A DNA stretch of 64,000 nucleotides from Camellia lanceoleosa (lineage: Eukaryota; Streptophyta; Magnoliopsida; Ericales; Theaceae), in NCBI GenBank assembly GCA_025200525.1, contig CM045758.1, positions 2,542,001 to 2,606,000 on the forward strand. Direction: 5' to 3'. Positions 34,982-47,674 of the stretch are shown here, one piece after another. A model generated the notes under the pieces. The model was not told the origin of the DNA, made no database searches, and saw only the letters and a list, made by a program, of their open reading frames with translations. Positions within the stretch are counted from its first letter, which is position 1, and the number at the start of each line of letters is the position of its first letter. A program made the position numbers and the translations under genes.

Positions 34982-36215
34982 ATGAAATCTGTTGAAATAA
35001 TGTGAGTTTAAAGAAAGTTTCTTGCAATATTTTCATCGACTTTGAATTCTCTATCCCAATCATATTTGTTTTCCTTCTAACCAATGGTTGTAAAAATGCA
35101 ATGACTCTCTTGACTTGTATTCAGGTACAGCATGTCCAGTTTCCTGTATCACATGAAAACAACAATAATATCAAAACGACAAGTAATACTACACAAATAA
35201 AATTAATTATATACAAAATAAAATGACATAGAATAATTTGCATTCATTAACAGAAAAAAAAAACAAAAAAAAAACAGGTCATTGTAAATTATAGTTTATG
35301 TGCAAAAATTGAGTACTTATCATTTTCCTTTTAAATCTTGATAATGATGCGGACTTGACAACAAATGCTGCAATATTTGTAACTTATTTATTTATTTATT
35401 TATTTTTTCACCAACGTCAACTTTTGCCAAAAAAAAATTAGAAAGTTAAAAAATTATTAAATTTTTTGTCATAAGCTAAAATCAAACATATCATATTAGA
35501 TTTTGTCACTAATAAAAAAAAAAAAAAAAAAAAAAAAAAACTTTTTTAACAACTTTCTAAACGGATTAACTAAAAAAGTCACTAAAAGTATAATAATAAT
35601 AAAAAAAAAAAAGTAGTCACTAGAAAAATCAATCCCAAATACCAACTCAGTAAGGGAACCATGATATGAAATTTTATGTCTATGCATCACAAATTCATGG
35701 TACCTAATTAATGACTCATACATATCATTCATGCCACTCTAACTCCAACAATAATATTAGTTACCAAAATTGGTAGTTAGATGACGCACTATTTTTTTGG
35801 ATAAAAATCTGAGTACCTAGACTTACCAAAAAGCCCATTTATTAAGCAAGTTATTTATGAAATCTTTCCAAAGTACCAATGCAACAATGCTGTATCCATG
35901 CATGACGAGCAATGTTTTTCTCATAAATAAAATATTAGGTGAGACCATTATTATATCCTTGTATGAACCTGAAATTAAGACAAAAATAAATAAAATCAAG
36001 GGAAGGAGTACTGTTAACTTAAGATTAGCAATTCTAGGTATTTATATTACCACATGTGTACACATCAGTTTCCTAGATAAAATTTTGAATATTTTTTTAA
36101 GAACTTAGAATTATTGTACAATTAATGTCATGGCTTATATTATAATTCCATTAAAGATGACTAAAAGATTACTTTTTAGATTAACAATAATAATTATTAG
36201 GACAAGAAATGGAAG
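34982..36215 (-). pseudogene. Tail remnant of a third SCPL20-like copy (exons 13-14)
   Basis: Aligns with the 3' end of copy B (about 38240-38830), including the intron sequences. Exon 14 (35143-35060) is open with stop TGA and encodes ETGHAVPEYK, so the catalytic-His block survives although GAGH has become ETGH. Exon 13 (35968-35939) keeps QGY.NGLT but has lost its last codons and the splice donor through a small deletion. Homology stops near 36215, and no exons 1-12 are found upstream before unrelated sequence begins. This is a dead fragment between genes A and B. Confidence 0.82.
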
Positions 36216-37875
36216 ATCAAACTCCATCATGACCTAGAATTGTGAGTAAATTTGTGGGTTTAAATTGAGTCTCTCTCATTTTGTTTTTGGGGGTCATGCT
36301 AGCTTTAAGAACGAGATAATTTCAAAATAGTAAGAACTTCAATACATTTTTATATATTTCAAAATATTTTTTACACATATATTGAGGCTAAGGATATCTC
36401 TAATGGTGTAATTAAATTTATGTATTAAAATATTTATTAACTAACAAAAAAATAATAAAAATAAAATTTAATTTCATGTGAATTTTTATTAATTTGAAGT
36501 CTCGCTCAAGATGAGCAAATTCTAACATAAATTAAGGACTCCAAAATAATTTTACAAAAATGCTTGGGATCCCCAAAGCTGGGGACTCTCATGACCCTCA
36601 AAATGATGTGGACCAATAATGTGTTTTTGTTTTTGTTTTTGTTTTTGTTTTTTTTTTCTTTCCTTCTTGGACCAATCAAAGATAAGTGAGAGTTGTAAGG
36701 TTGTATTTTTTAAAAGTCTGTAACATTGTTAGTAGTAGCCCAAAATATATGCCCAGCCCAATATTTTTTAATTTCATAACAGAATACAAAAGGTCCGAGA
36801 AAATTCGGGATTTAAAATCTAATCATAAAATGTATTGTAAATAACAAAACCTCATTACTGAAGCAAACAATGGAGTGTTCAAATGTACCGGTGACGAAGC
36901 AATGGTGCGGTGATTTGTACGGCATCGTATCACCCCCGTAAGTCTAATTTTTGTGCCCTAATTACTTTTTTTAATTCATTTCTCTTATTTATTTATTTAT
37001 TTATTTATTATTATTGATTTAATTGCTTTTTTTTTTTACGTGAGGACTTTGCTTAATTTTGATTTTATTTGTGCCTTAAATTCTGTGCCCTGATTTTTTA
37101 ATCTAATTTTTTGTGAATAATTTTGTGAATTTTTATTTAATTTGTACTACTCTGTGACGCTTTTGTTTTGCTTGGATCAAATATTCTCTTCAATTGTTCG
37201 TGAATTTCTGTTCAATTTTGAATTGAATTTGTGTTGAGTTTTGGATGATGTCTGTGTGTTGATATTTTCTTCCATTTAGATTGATTTTACAGTCATGGTT
37301 ACTTCCTACAATGTATATTTTTGGATGTGAAAAAAGGAAAAAAAAAAATAATTTGAGGATTGATAATGAAGATACAGAGAGTTTAAATTCAATTGGTAAT
37401 GAAGATCGTAGTAATGAAGAATTTGAAGATTTTGTGAGTGAATAATCTAATCAAAATGAAGAACCTGGTCAATGTTAAAGGGCCTCATTTTAACAGTTTG
37501 GCCCCCAAAAACTGAGGGCCGGCCCTAGGTGGTGGTGCAGAGTAGAGTAGGTTTTGGTATACATTCATGTCCCCATAATCTGCAACATAAGTGGCGGATG
37601 GAAAAAAATAAAAATAATAATAATTATAATAAAATTTGCAACAATTGAAACTGAAGGTTGTGTTTGAACGGTGAGGAAAAATGAATGAAATATAATTTAA
37701 ATTTTTTCTCTATTTCTCTCAAATTTTCTTTTTCCTTTTTAAAGTTCCTACTTATCCAACTTTATAATCCAAACATAGCCTAAACATATATTTAGTTTGA
37801 AGAACTGTAAGAAAAAGTAGCAAAACCACGAAACAATCTAGGGTCCAGATTCTGTACAATGGAATCCACAATGCT
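36216..37875. other. Intergenic AT-rich region with a possible captured exon
   Basis: Mostly AT-rich with (GTTTTT)n at 36624-36650. A short open stretch from ATG at 36871 (MECSNVPVTKQWCGD) ends at a strong donor-like CCCCCGTAAGT. Its continuation was not found. The tract ends near 37540 with GGCCGGCCCTAG, reminiscent of MITE or hAT termini. Confidence 0.35.
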
Positions 37876-38165
37876 AATGTTTTTTTGTTTTTTTTGTTTT
37901 TGGAATAGCGAAAATTTTATTAATGAGACAAGAATTACAAGTAATACATAACAAGACAAGGTGTACAAAAATGCATCCTTGCCTACTTAAGAACTCATCC
38001 CAACTAAATTGGTACAAGAGGAAACACACAATCATCACAAGCACCTTTGAAACCACAGCTAAATAAAAATACAAAAACCAAAACCTTCAAAGACCAGTCA
38101 CTGAAACCCACCATCCTAGAGACCATGCCATCACAGTTCGCGAACCAACAACAACACACACTATT
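37876..38165 (-). mobile_element. 5'-truncated LINE 3' end
   Basis: Minus-strand sequence ends in TTGTAATTCTTGTCTCATTAATAAAATTTTCGC, given here in parts: TTGTAATTCTTGTC, then AATAAAATTTTCGCTATTCC, then an A-rich tail (AAAAACAAAAAAAAC). This layout is typical of a plant L1 3' UTR and poly(A). The 5' border is approximate and no TSD was identified. It sits just downstream of SCPL copy B. Confidence 0.5.
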
Positions 38166-38267
38166 CAGCCCCCATCAACTCAAATGAAAATTCGCTGAAA
38201 TAGTGCTTTAGAGTATAAAGATTATTCTTGCTATATTTTTCCATCAACGTTGAATTCTCCATCACAA

Positions 38268-41200
38268 TTATATCTGTTTTCCATCTAACCAACGACTATA
38301 GAAGTCCAATGACTCTCTTGGTTTATATTCAGGTACGGTGTGTCCAGCGCCCTATACCACACGATAACAATCATAATATCATAACGGTAAGTAATATTAT
38401 ATAAATAGAATTTAGTTAGGTTTAACAATTATGTAAGTAATGACAAGCATGTTTTTCTCATATAGAGTCCTCAATTATATACCAACCTTGATGGTGAGAA
38501 AGGTGAGACCAATATCATATCCTTGAGTGTACCTGAAATTAAGAGAAAATAAAAAAATTCAAGGAAAGGGGTATATAGTTAGGTATAACAATTCTAGGTA
38601 CTTAGAATTTTACCCGGGAAAACAATGTTGGTCCAGATTCAACTTTCATATTGTGGGGTTTACATTTCAAATGAATCTAGACTATACATTATTAATTTAC
38701 CATACACCATTTTCTAAGATAAGAATTTTAAATGTTTTTTATAAGTGATGTAAAATTAATGTTATGTGCTATACTGTAATTCATTCAAGATGACTAAATA
38801 GGTTACTTTTTAAAATTAATAAATAGTTTTTGGGACAAGAAATGGAAGAAAATTAAGTGTGGAAATTAAAAATAAAAAATAGATATCTGAGGCCTCCACA
38901 TATTAGGACCTATAATATAAAAATAAAAATAAAAACTGATCACTTGATTAGAAAAAGTAATAATTAATTAGTGGCCAATCTAAAAAAAAAATTTAATTAG
39001 TGGAAATTAATTAAGATTTACCCAGCAACTTGTTGATTAGACATCCAAGCTCTCCATTCATCCACAATCTTATGCCCAAGTGACCTAGTCCATGCTTCGC
39101 TTCCGGTGTATGGAACACACATATCATGATCTCCACTGCAATTAATTCATGGAAATAATGAATTAATTAATCACTAATCACTAGCGAAAACATTTAAACA
39201 ATAGTTAATATAATATTTTTTTCAACCGAATTAAAATAGAAGTAGAAACATATTTGATTAAGGATTATATCTACCACTTAATTCCTCCATCAAATTTCTT
39301 ATATCCATTGCTGTCAATTATATCTACCACTTCTAACGAAAACATTCATTCAATTAAGGATTCTTTTGGCTTCTTTAGTTGCCGCTTATAAATTCACTTA
39401 TTTTGTCTTTTATTAGTAAACTTAAAAGGTTTTTTTTCGACATCATTAACAAGTCATGACGATATTGTCAGCAGGGACAACCATGTTAACACGATATAGT
39501 CTGAGAAGAGGAAACAATATTTGCACATTTATGTGTTTTGTTTATGTCTAAATAATATTATTGTTTAAGGAGAAAAGAATTGCCTCTCTAATTGAGTAAT
39601 AAATTCCCATCTAAAAATAAATAAAGTAAGAAATTAAAGAGAAAATGAGTTGAATTACCTGAATATAAGTGCACGATATCCTTGAGCAGTGAGGTTTTTG
39701 TGGTAGGGAATCATGCTTCCAGCATCATGGTAGTATGATATGTCACTCGCACATAAGCTCCAAGTTCCAATTTCCTAATTTTTACAGAAATTAATTAAAT
39801 GAAGGAAAAAGAAAAAGCAAATGAAACTGATCTGATAGTGGGCTTCTTCTGGTTTTTCTCTCCTTCCTCCTCTCAACTCCCCTCCTCTTCCCCTTGCCCT
39901 TTCCCTTTCCCTTCCTATCTTTTTCTTCTCATCCTCTTGTTTTTCTCTCATTTATGAGCTCTGGTGTTTTGGCTTTGAACTGTGGCTCTAGCACTTTGTG
40001 TCTCTGGTTTTATTTAGAGGCTGGTGGGTACTGGATTTTGGAAGACCCACGCTTGCTTGTTACTCAGCTTTTTCCAAACAATTGCTTCTTGGCCCGCTCA
40101 GGAAGGTTATGTTTTGCTTGGTAGCTGTTATGTTCTTTTTTTTTTTTTTTTAACACTGTTCTTGGGGTATTGTCTTTCTGTGACTGGTTTGTGTTGACAT
40201 GGGTGTGACTGCTCTATTCACATTTTTGCTGAACAAGTATAGCTTGGGATACTTGGGAAGGTGTAGAGTGGTTCAAGGTTTTGCTTGTTTTGCAGTGCTG
40301 CTGCTGCTGCTGCTGCTGCTGCTTGGGTAGAGGTTTTGATGCAGGTTGCCTGGGAGGCTCAAGGTCTTAGGAAAGGATTTATCAATGATCTCTGATTCAA
40401 GGATGCATCATGCTTTTGGCAGTAGATGATTTCATGCTGTTGTGTTCATATTAGTTGGTATTAATTGATGTTATCATAGGAGTAGCTTTTTTGGTCTTTT
40501 AATTGGACTAAGTGCTTGTTTGGAATATTCTATAAAAGATAAAAAATCAAAAAATTATTAAAAAAGCAAAAAAGTTGATACTGTTCACAAAAGACAAGGG
40601 GTGGGAAAAATAGGTTCACTAGGTATAGGTATAGATTCACTAAATATCATGGGAACAAAAGAAAAAAAAATTTAAAAAAAAAACAATTTTTTATATGACT
40701 GTGGAAGACGTGCACCACTGCCAAACAATAAAAAAACACAAAAAAAAAAAAAAAAAAAAAAAACTTTTCAAAACATTGTACTCAAGTGCAGACCACGGTT
40801 GAAAAAAAAAAAAAATCCAACAAAATCAGTACACACAGCTCCGCCACAACCGTATTGACATGCACGAATTGCATGTTAGTAAGCATAAGGGTAAAAAAAT
40901 AATTTTACTATTTTATACAATATTCTAATACACATTTTTTTTATAAAAAGTCAAAAAATTATTCCAAACAATCATATTTTTTTTCCTCCACTTTTTTACC
41001 TGAAAAGTCAAAAAGCACGCTTATATAATTCATCTCAAACAACCCCTAAATAGAAGGGGTTTGGTGGGACAGTATATTTTAGGCTGTTGTGTTTGCCTCT
41101 CACCAACCTTGGTTTAGTGTTAGCGTATAATTGAGCTTACTTTTCGATGCCAATCTATATACTTATGTGTTGATGTTATGAATACTAGATGAGAAAGGCT

Positions 41201-44200
41201 GTGAGCTAACTACATAAATCTTGGAGCTGCTACATTCTGTTGGAATCTTCATGTGGGCATGAACTACAATTTTAGGACAGTGTACATATCTCTTTGTAGC
41301 TCACAAGTCAGACTATTTGCTTCTCAATTTACTGCAGTATTTTGTATTCTCTTACTTCATAATGCCTACTTTTTTCATTTTCTTTTTTGTGAAAGGAAAA
41401 TAAAAATCTATATATGCAATGTCCTTGTTTAATTTGTAACAATTCTCAATTGAAATTGCTCATATACGTTCATTGCTTTCTTTTTCTTTTTCTTTTTCTT
41501 TTTTCTTTTTTTTTTTTAATTTATCATTGCTTGGTTTTGTAAAATTGTAGGAGAATTAATCCATATCTATGTATATACCTGGCTCACGTGCATTGCTTCT
41601 CTAACTGCATCGTTGTTCATCCATATTGTGGCTACTGTATCATCCTGCAATATTCATGATATATATTTTACTTATTAGATTGCTTTCCTACAGAACAAAA
41701 GTAATTAAATATGAAATACTACAGACAGGGAGAATTAATTCCAAAATTCAAATTTTACAACCGTTTAATTATAATTAGGCAATTTTATTGCATGTCATGA
41801 TTAATTTGAAACTATGTTACAAACAAATAATTTAGTTTTCAAACAGCATGCAAGGAGTAAATTTTTGTTTCCTTTTCATCTAAACAACCGACAATTTTTT
41901 GCTCTTTAGGAAATCAAGTAAAATATTATTGAAACCATATTAACATTTGTATAGATTTCAGTTTTTATTTTCCAATATTTTCATAGTTATTTTATCATTT
42001 CTCTTATGTTTTCGAAACATTTCTAAAACAGTTTTGCTTTTAAGTTAACTGAAATAACATATTGAAATGAAATTTTGATTCTCAATAACATGAGATTGTG
42101 AAAACTATCCACCATCTTATCTCTTCTATAGGAACAGTTATATCTACTCTCATAAAAATATTACTAACAAACACTATGTTTAATTTGTGGATTTGTTGAG
42201 AGAAAGAAAAAAATAATATAAAATTATTATTCCCTTGTTTGGTACCCATGACAAAACAATGAAAAACTCATTTAGAAGGGTATAATATATCAATCCAATT
42301 GTTTGTATATTCGAATCAAGCTATCCATGCTGTGCTTAGAAAACAATTTTTTTTTTTTTTAATAAGTTGATTAATAAATTAATTACCACGCAGGGAACAC
42401 TGAAGCTAGTCTGTTTCATTAACTCGGGCCACATTGGAACAATTCCAGCTTTTACTGGTGCTTGAAAAGGCCATGCGCGACCGTATATCCGTTTCCTAAC
42501 AGCATGAGGCTTCTCTGTCATCCCTAGTTGTTTGAAGCTTGATGGTATGCTACTTTTGTTTACTACATTTGTATCTTCTTTTGTTGTTGGCCCATGGTAG
42601 CAAGGCTCCAGGATGTCATATATGTTTAAACCAGCAATAGCCTGGTGATCAAAAAAACAAAAGACGAAAAAGGAAGCAAAAACTAGTTAATTTCGAACTT
42701 AATTTTCAGACAAACTTTCTTGTTTTTCATGAGAAAGTACAGAAATATATGTACACACAGGCAATGCAAAATCCCAATGTAGTATGCTTGATCTTTTGAT
42801 TTGATATATGAAAAAAGTAGAAAACATATGAATAAATTAGAACCAACTTACCCCGTAAACTTTATCAAGCGCGGTTTGACAGTTGTTGTTTGGGGGGTCA
42901 GAGTAGTTTCCTTTGCAGGCAATTACAACTTCCTACAAGATGGCGACACAACTCAAGATACATTGCAAATGGACACAATCTATGTATTTCTAGGATTTCG
43001 ATAAATTACATAAAATGAAAAAGGAAATTATTGTGTGTCAATTTTCATTCACCAACCTCAAAGATACCATCAGAAATAAGAGCCATTCCATGTGCAAATG
43101 GGACAAGAGCATTGCCATCAAATATTTCATCTGTGACCCCGTTGCCAATCATGTACCCCTACACATATGCATACATAAACAATTAACGATTTTTTTTTTT
43201 GGGTCCAGCTTGTCTCAAATTGAGATCAAGACTGGATCTGTCCAGTTCGGCCCATGTGGCACATTTTGGGGGCCGTTTTGATAATCCGAACCGTTTAATG
43301 TGTAGAAATCGTCGAGTACTACATGCTTATAAAAAATCACGTCGATCGGATATCGATAGCTATGTGATTAAATCAGTTTTGTATAAAAAAAAATATGGAC
43401 GGTAAAAAAATTAACGGTTGATAAAAAATTGTTTTGTTCACATAGCTATCGATATCCGATCAATGTGATTTTTTACAAGCATATAGTACTCGACGAGTTC
43501 TACACATTGAACGGTTCGGATTATCAAAACGGGACCCGTGGTGGGCCACCACGAGCCCAACAGCACGGTCCAGTCTGATCTTGGACTGGACCAAACACTA
43601 CAAGAAAAAACACCTTTAGTCGCCAAAGGTCCTATTTTAGTTGCCAAATGGTGACTAAAAAAACTGTTGGTCGTCAATATATATGTCTTCAGCGACGAAA
43701 CAATTTGTCGCCAAATGTAATTCCATTTTTGAAAACTTTACATTTAGCGACTAAAATTTTAGTCGCTAATAGTGTTTTTTTTTATTTTTTATTTTCACTT
43801 TCCCCGACTAAACTTTTCGTCGCCAAAACGAAAACCATTCGGCGACTAAACTCTTTAGTCGCCAAAAGCATTTTTGAAATTTTTTTTTTTTTCTCTCTGC
43901 CCGAGGACCTCCAAGTTCCAAACCTTCACAGTACAGTCCCCCCACTATACCACTCACCCATCACGTGAATATAATTGCAACTTATATTATTTATATATTA
44001 TTTTGACCGGTATTAATACAAAACTATATATATAAATATAATTATATATATTTAATATAATTTATGTAAAAAATAAATGATTTACTAAAAAAAATTTTAG
44101 GACACTTTTGGCAACTAAAATAAATTTTTAGTCGCCAATTTACTAATTTTCGGCTACTAATTATTTGTTTGTCGCTAAAAAATGAAGTTCCGTGTACAAA

Positions 44201-47040
44201 TAAAGCAGTTTTGGCGACTAAATCTGGTTTTTAAATTAATTTAGTCGCCAAAAACTGTGACTTTTGGCTACTAAACAAACTTTCGTCGCTGAAAACCCTA
44301 TATTCGGCGACTAAACTGCCTTTTAGTCGCTAAAACCCACTCTTTTCCCGACTAAACTCTTTTAGTCGCTAAAACTGTTATGTTCGGCAACCAAAACTCT
44401 TTTAGTCGCCATTTCATGAACTTTCAGCAACGATTTTTTTTTTTTTTGCCGCCATTTGTGATTTTTGTTGTAGTGAAAGCCACTGCCTTTTTTTTTAAGT
44501 CTAATGCTACAGCATCCCCACACAGCTTAATCGTTTAAATAGGCATCAATTATAGAAATGTACCTTGAAGTTGATGATGGGCTTCTCACCAGCTTTGATT
44601 CCTATATTAAATTAATTAAGGTTAGTACTTTAAACCCGCAAAGCCGATATATATATATATATATATTAACTCATGAACATGTCACATGCATATATCTAAT
44701 AAATACCTTTCACTACTTGAGAAGCAAGAGTTGGCACGTACACGCCGGCATAGGACTCTCCCGAAATATAAAATGGATTCGAAACAAATTCCGGGTATAG
44801 ATTAAACCACTGTGAGGAAAACAAACTTGTATCTTGAATTTTTCTAAACAATTTATTAGGTTCATACCCTTGGTGGTGTATCAATTTTATTCTTGAAAAC
44901 CAGTTTGTGCGCTAGTGAACTTGGTCTTGAAGATGACCTAGGAGTTAGGAATCTTTGCTTCAAGTTATCGTAATTTTCAACTTCATTAAAATTACCTCGA
45001 GTAGAAAATTATGAGTATCAGAGGCTGTTTGTAAGTCTCCTGTTGTGTAAACCGTTGTGTTTTTAGAGTAAGAGAATCCAACACCAGCAGGGGATTCCAA
45101 ATATATGATGTTCGAAACCTAAAGTGACAACAAAATTGAAAATTATATATGTGAGAGCAAGTTTATTAGATATTATTAATTTTCAGCACAAAAAAAAAAG
45201 AGAGAGAAAAACTTATATAAAACCGGTACATAAAAGGGAACTATGAAATTTCTCTCCTTGTACATTGTGCATTAAACTATATAGTAATTAACAAACAGGA
45301 AATAGTCACAACTAGAAGTTTGGAGGGTGGCCTAATTGCTGCCTTCTAGGTAATGAATTAAAAAAAAAATTTCCGTTAATGTAATCTTTAGGAGAGATTA
45401 TTAATTAAACTTACTTTTATAACTGAAAAAAAAGAAAAAGAAAAAAGGTGAAGATTATCTTAAAAGATTGTGAAGTTGATAACCTTAGACCAGCTGTATG
45501 GATTAAGATGCAATTTAGGTAGGCTTCCCTTCGGGTTTCCACCTTCGAAATTGAATGGTCCTGTGCAATATAGGATTACAAAATAAACAATTCGTAATAT
45601 TAAGAAGAAAAATAAATTCACTACTAATATTGTTGGCAGTGGCAGAGACAGAAAACTAAATCAAAAGGGTATTAATTATAACTTCAATTTTTTTTCTATA
45701 ACCAACAATAAGAAGATAATAATAATTTTTGAATTAATATTAAATACAAAAACTTAAATAAATTATTACAAAAGTATTTCACATAAGATTTTATAATTAA
45801 TTTCGAGTAAAATCAAAAAGAAAGTATTGCGTATAACTAGCATATCATAAACAATGTAAAAAAGTCATATATTTAAGTCTTTAAAATAAATTATATAATG
45901 GTAAGATCAATTAAATTTTTACAAAATTTGAGTAAAAATTTCTTATAATAGTGATATCACGTCATCATTAACATATGATATCATCAATCAATAATAAAGC
46001 AACATATAAAGAGTAAATTTCACATACAAATATAACTAACATTTTAATAACTTTTACATATATATAGTGAGATTAATCATATTTACATATCAATAATTGA
46101 GACTTTTTCACAAAATTTTCATACGTAAAAATATAATTTGTTGTAGTCCCTTCATTTTCAATAAAACAATTACTATTGTTATCATAAATTTAGAAATGCC
46201 ATTGACATTTTATTCTAAATATTATTTTTATTTAAAATTTTATTTATATACTTATGTAAAAATAAAAAATAAAAAAATTATAAATCCAAAATTGAGAGGG
46301 GCACGCGACCCCTTTGGCCTCCATGTGACTCCACCACTGATGGCTGGTGTGTGACACAAATATTGTTCTAATTAAACATTAATGAGCCCAATGAATAATT
46401 TCCACACACGTTATTGGTTATGGCAGGTGAATCTGCATCGTCTACTCCAGGACACTTACTAGTTAACAAGGTCAATAAATATAATTGTGTGTAAAGAACA
46501 ATGATCATGTACAAGCCTATTATAATTTAAAATTGATGCGTTTTGAACTCAAAATGGATTAATTATATATGCAGTAATATTACATACATAGAATTTTCTA
46601 TAAAAAAAGATACGAACCATGTTCGTAGATGAAGCCATCAAAACTAGAGCAACCAGGTCCGCCATTGAGCCATAGAACTACCGGATCGTTTGATGGATTT
46701 CTTTCGGAGACAACAAAGTAGTAGAAAAGGTTCTTTGGAGGATCAGGATTGCCATTTATGGTCACATACCTTCACACACAACAACATTGCATATGCAATC
46801 TATAATTAATTCTACTACATTCAAATCTCTATGTATAGATATGTAGAAATTGTAGAGTAGTTATAAATGTATATAGGATTGAATTGCATACCCAGAATAA
46901 TGTTTTGAAGGGAAGGTACCATTGAAACCAGGAAGGCTTGTAATAAGAGAAACCTCTGGTGCTGCTTCAATGATAATCCCAAAACCCAGAAGCAAGCAGC
47001 AAAGTGATGATACCTTCAAAATTACTAATGACTTATCCAT
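38268..47040 (-). CDS. SCPL20-like: Serine carboxypeptidase-like protein (SCPL20-like), copy B, complete 14-exon gene
   Basis: Secreted or vacuolar serine carboxypeptidase (family S10) that removes C-terminal residues from peptides; some SCPL relatives are acyltransferases. Exons, minus strand: 47040-46892, 46769-46618, 45560-45484, 45118-44996, 44809-44707, 44601-44564, 43158-43057, 42932-42852, 42641-42387, 41644-41579, 39774-39659, 39135-39022, 38532-38487, 38351-38268. All borders are GT/AG; the total is 1506 bp, 501 residues. Residues ~1-26 are a signal peptide. NGGPGCSS is at ~85-92. The catalytic triad is Ser186 (GESYAG), Asp423 (GDHDMCVPY) and His478 (GAGHTVPEY). N-glycosylation sequons occur (NGT, NTT, NLT). 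An upstream in-frame TTG is not taken as start; ATG at 47040 gives MDKSLVILK. Length and motif order match Arabidopsis SCPL20 as I know it (family knowledge, not a search). It appears functional. Introns 2, 6 and 10 carry transposon insertions. Confidence 0.93.
39840..40510 (+). other. Unidentified insert-like sequence in intron 10 of copy B
   Basis: C/T-rich then G/T-rich sequence unlike the AT-rich introns around it, with a (GCT)8 tract near 40298-40322. The short open frame at 39894-40124 has no known motif. The composition suggests a captured UTR or retroelement piece on the plus strand, but no borders or domains are seen. Confidence 0.35.
40512..41048. mobile_element. Candidate hAT-like MITE in intron 10 of copy B
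   Basis: Imperfect terminal inversion: AGTGCTTGTTTGGAAT on the left against AGGGGTTGTTTGAGAT (reverse complement of the right end). A second inverted pair lies inside (AAAAAATTATT...CCAAACA). Two long A-runs occur (for example 40741-40763). No clean TSD was found. Confidence 0.4.
43201..43592. mobile_element. Foldback MITE in intron 6 of copy B
   Basis: Two arms of about 160 bp, 43201-43370 and 43430-43592, are inverted copies of each other. Shared blocks include TTTTGATAATCCGAACCGTT, GTCGAGTACTA and GGATATCGATAGCTATGTGA. The ends read GGGTCCAG and CTGGACC. A T-run lies on both sides (before 43201, and at 44488-44497 beyond the CACTA element), possibly a 9-10-bp target duplication. Confidence 0.75.
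43596..44475 (+). mobile_element. Non-autonomous CACTA element (880 bp) in intron 6 of copy B
   Basis: Begins CACTACAAGAAAAAACACC and ends GTTGTAGTG (inverted CACTACAA), with a 3-bp TSD AAA (43593-43595, 44476-44478). Both subterminal regions are packed with TTTAGTCGCC and its complement GGCGACTAAA, the expected transposase-binding type of repeat. No transposase coding sequence. It sits at the right end of the foldback MITE, so it inserted after that element. Confidence 0.9.
45637..46339. mobile_element. hAT-type MITE in intron 2 of copy B
   Basis: Inverted ends CAGTGGCAGAGAC and CAGTGGTGGAGTC (reverse complement of the right end), a terminal sequence common in plant hAT-like elements. The flanking 8-mers ATTGTTGG and ATGGCTGG match at six of eight positions, a decayed 8-bp TSD. 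The interior is very AT-rich and non-coding. Confidence 0.65.
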
Positions 47041-47110
47041 GGCCAATGATGCCTCCTATCTAACTTTCTTCTTTACAATTCACTCTACATTCGCATGAAA
47101 ACCAAGTTAC

Positions 47111-47118
47111 TATATATA
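47111..47118 (-). promoter_or_regulatory. Candidate TATA box of SCPL copy B
   Basis: The minus strand reads TATATATA about 72 bp upstream of the copy B ATG, beside a GA/CT dinucleotide tract (47139-47156), a common plant core-promoter context. Motif evidence only. Confidence 0.4.
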
Positions 47119-47327
47119 CAAGTTCCTGTGCGTGTGCGTGAGAGAGAGAGAGAGTAGAAATTTAGAAAAAACAAGCAGCTTTTGCCTTGATAATTGCACC
47201 ATATGCAAGGCAAGATGGTTGTTTTGGAATAATATGATAGGATACTTCTGGCTCTGGTTGGCCGTAGGGTGTGGGCTCATTTTAGGTTTATTTAAGTGGC
47301 TGAAATCGTTCACTTTTTATTGATTCA

Positions 47328-47674
47328 TATCATAAAAAATATTTCATGATAATAATCATGAAAGTTTTTTGATCCTTAAATTACACTTAGAATAAACCAT
47401 TACACACTAATTAAGATAATTCAAGAATCATAAAACTTTTATGATCATTTTCATGAAAAATTTTTCATAATCTCTAACTTTTCTCTTATTGATTTTAGTA
47501 ATCAACTATGGATAATGAGAAAAGTTAGGGATCATGAAAAAAATTTCATGAAAATGATCACAAAAGTTTTATGATTTTTGGATTACCTTGATTAGTGGAT
47601 AATGCTTTATTCTAAGTGTAATCCAAGGATTACAAAACTTTCATGATTATTTTCATGAAAGATTTTTTATGATA
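47328..47674. mobile_element. Foldback MITE in the promoter region of copy B
   Basis: Two nearly identical inverted arms of about 158 bp (47328-47485 and 47517-47674) around a 31-bp loop. Arms share TATCATAAAAAAT, AATAATCATGAAAGTTTT, TTACACTTAGAATAAA and GATCATTTTCATGAAA. The whole unit would fold into one long hairpin as RNA. It lies 288 bp upstream of the copy B start codon. Confidence 0.85.
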
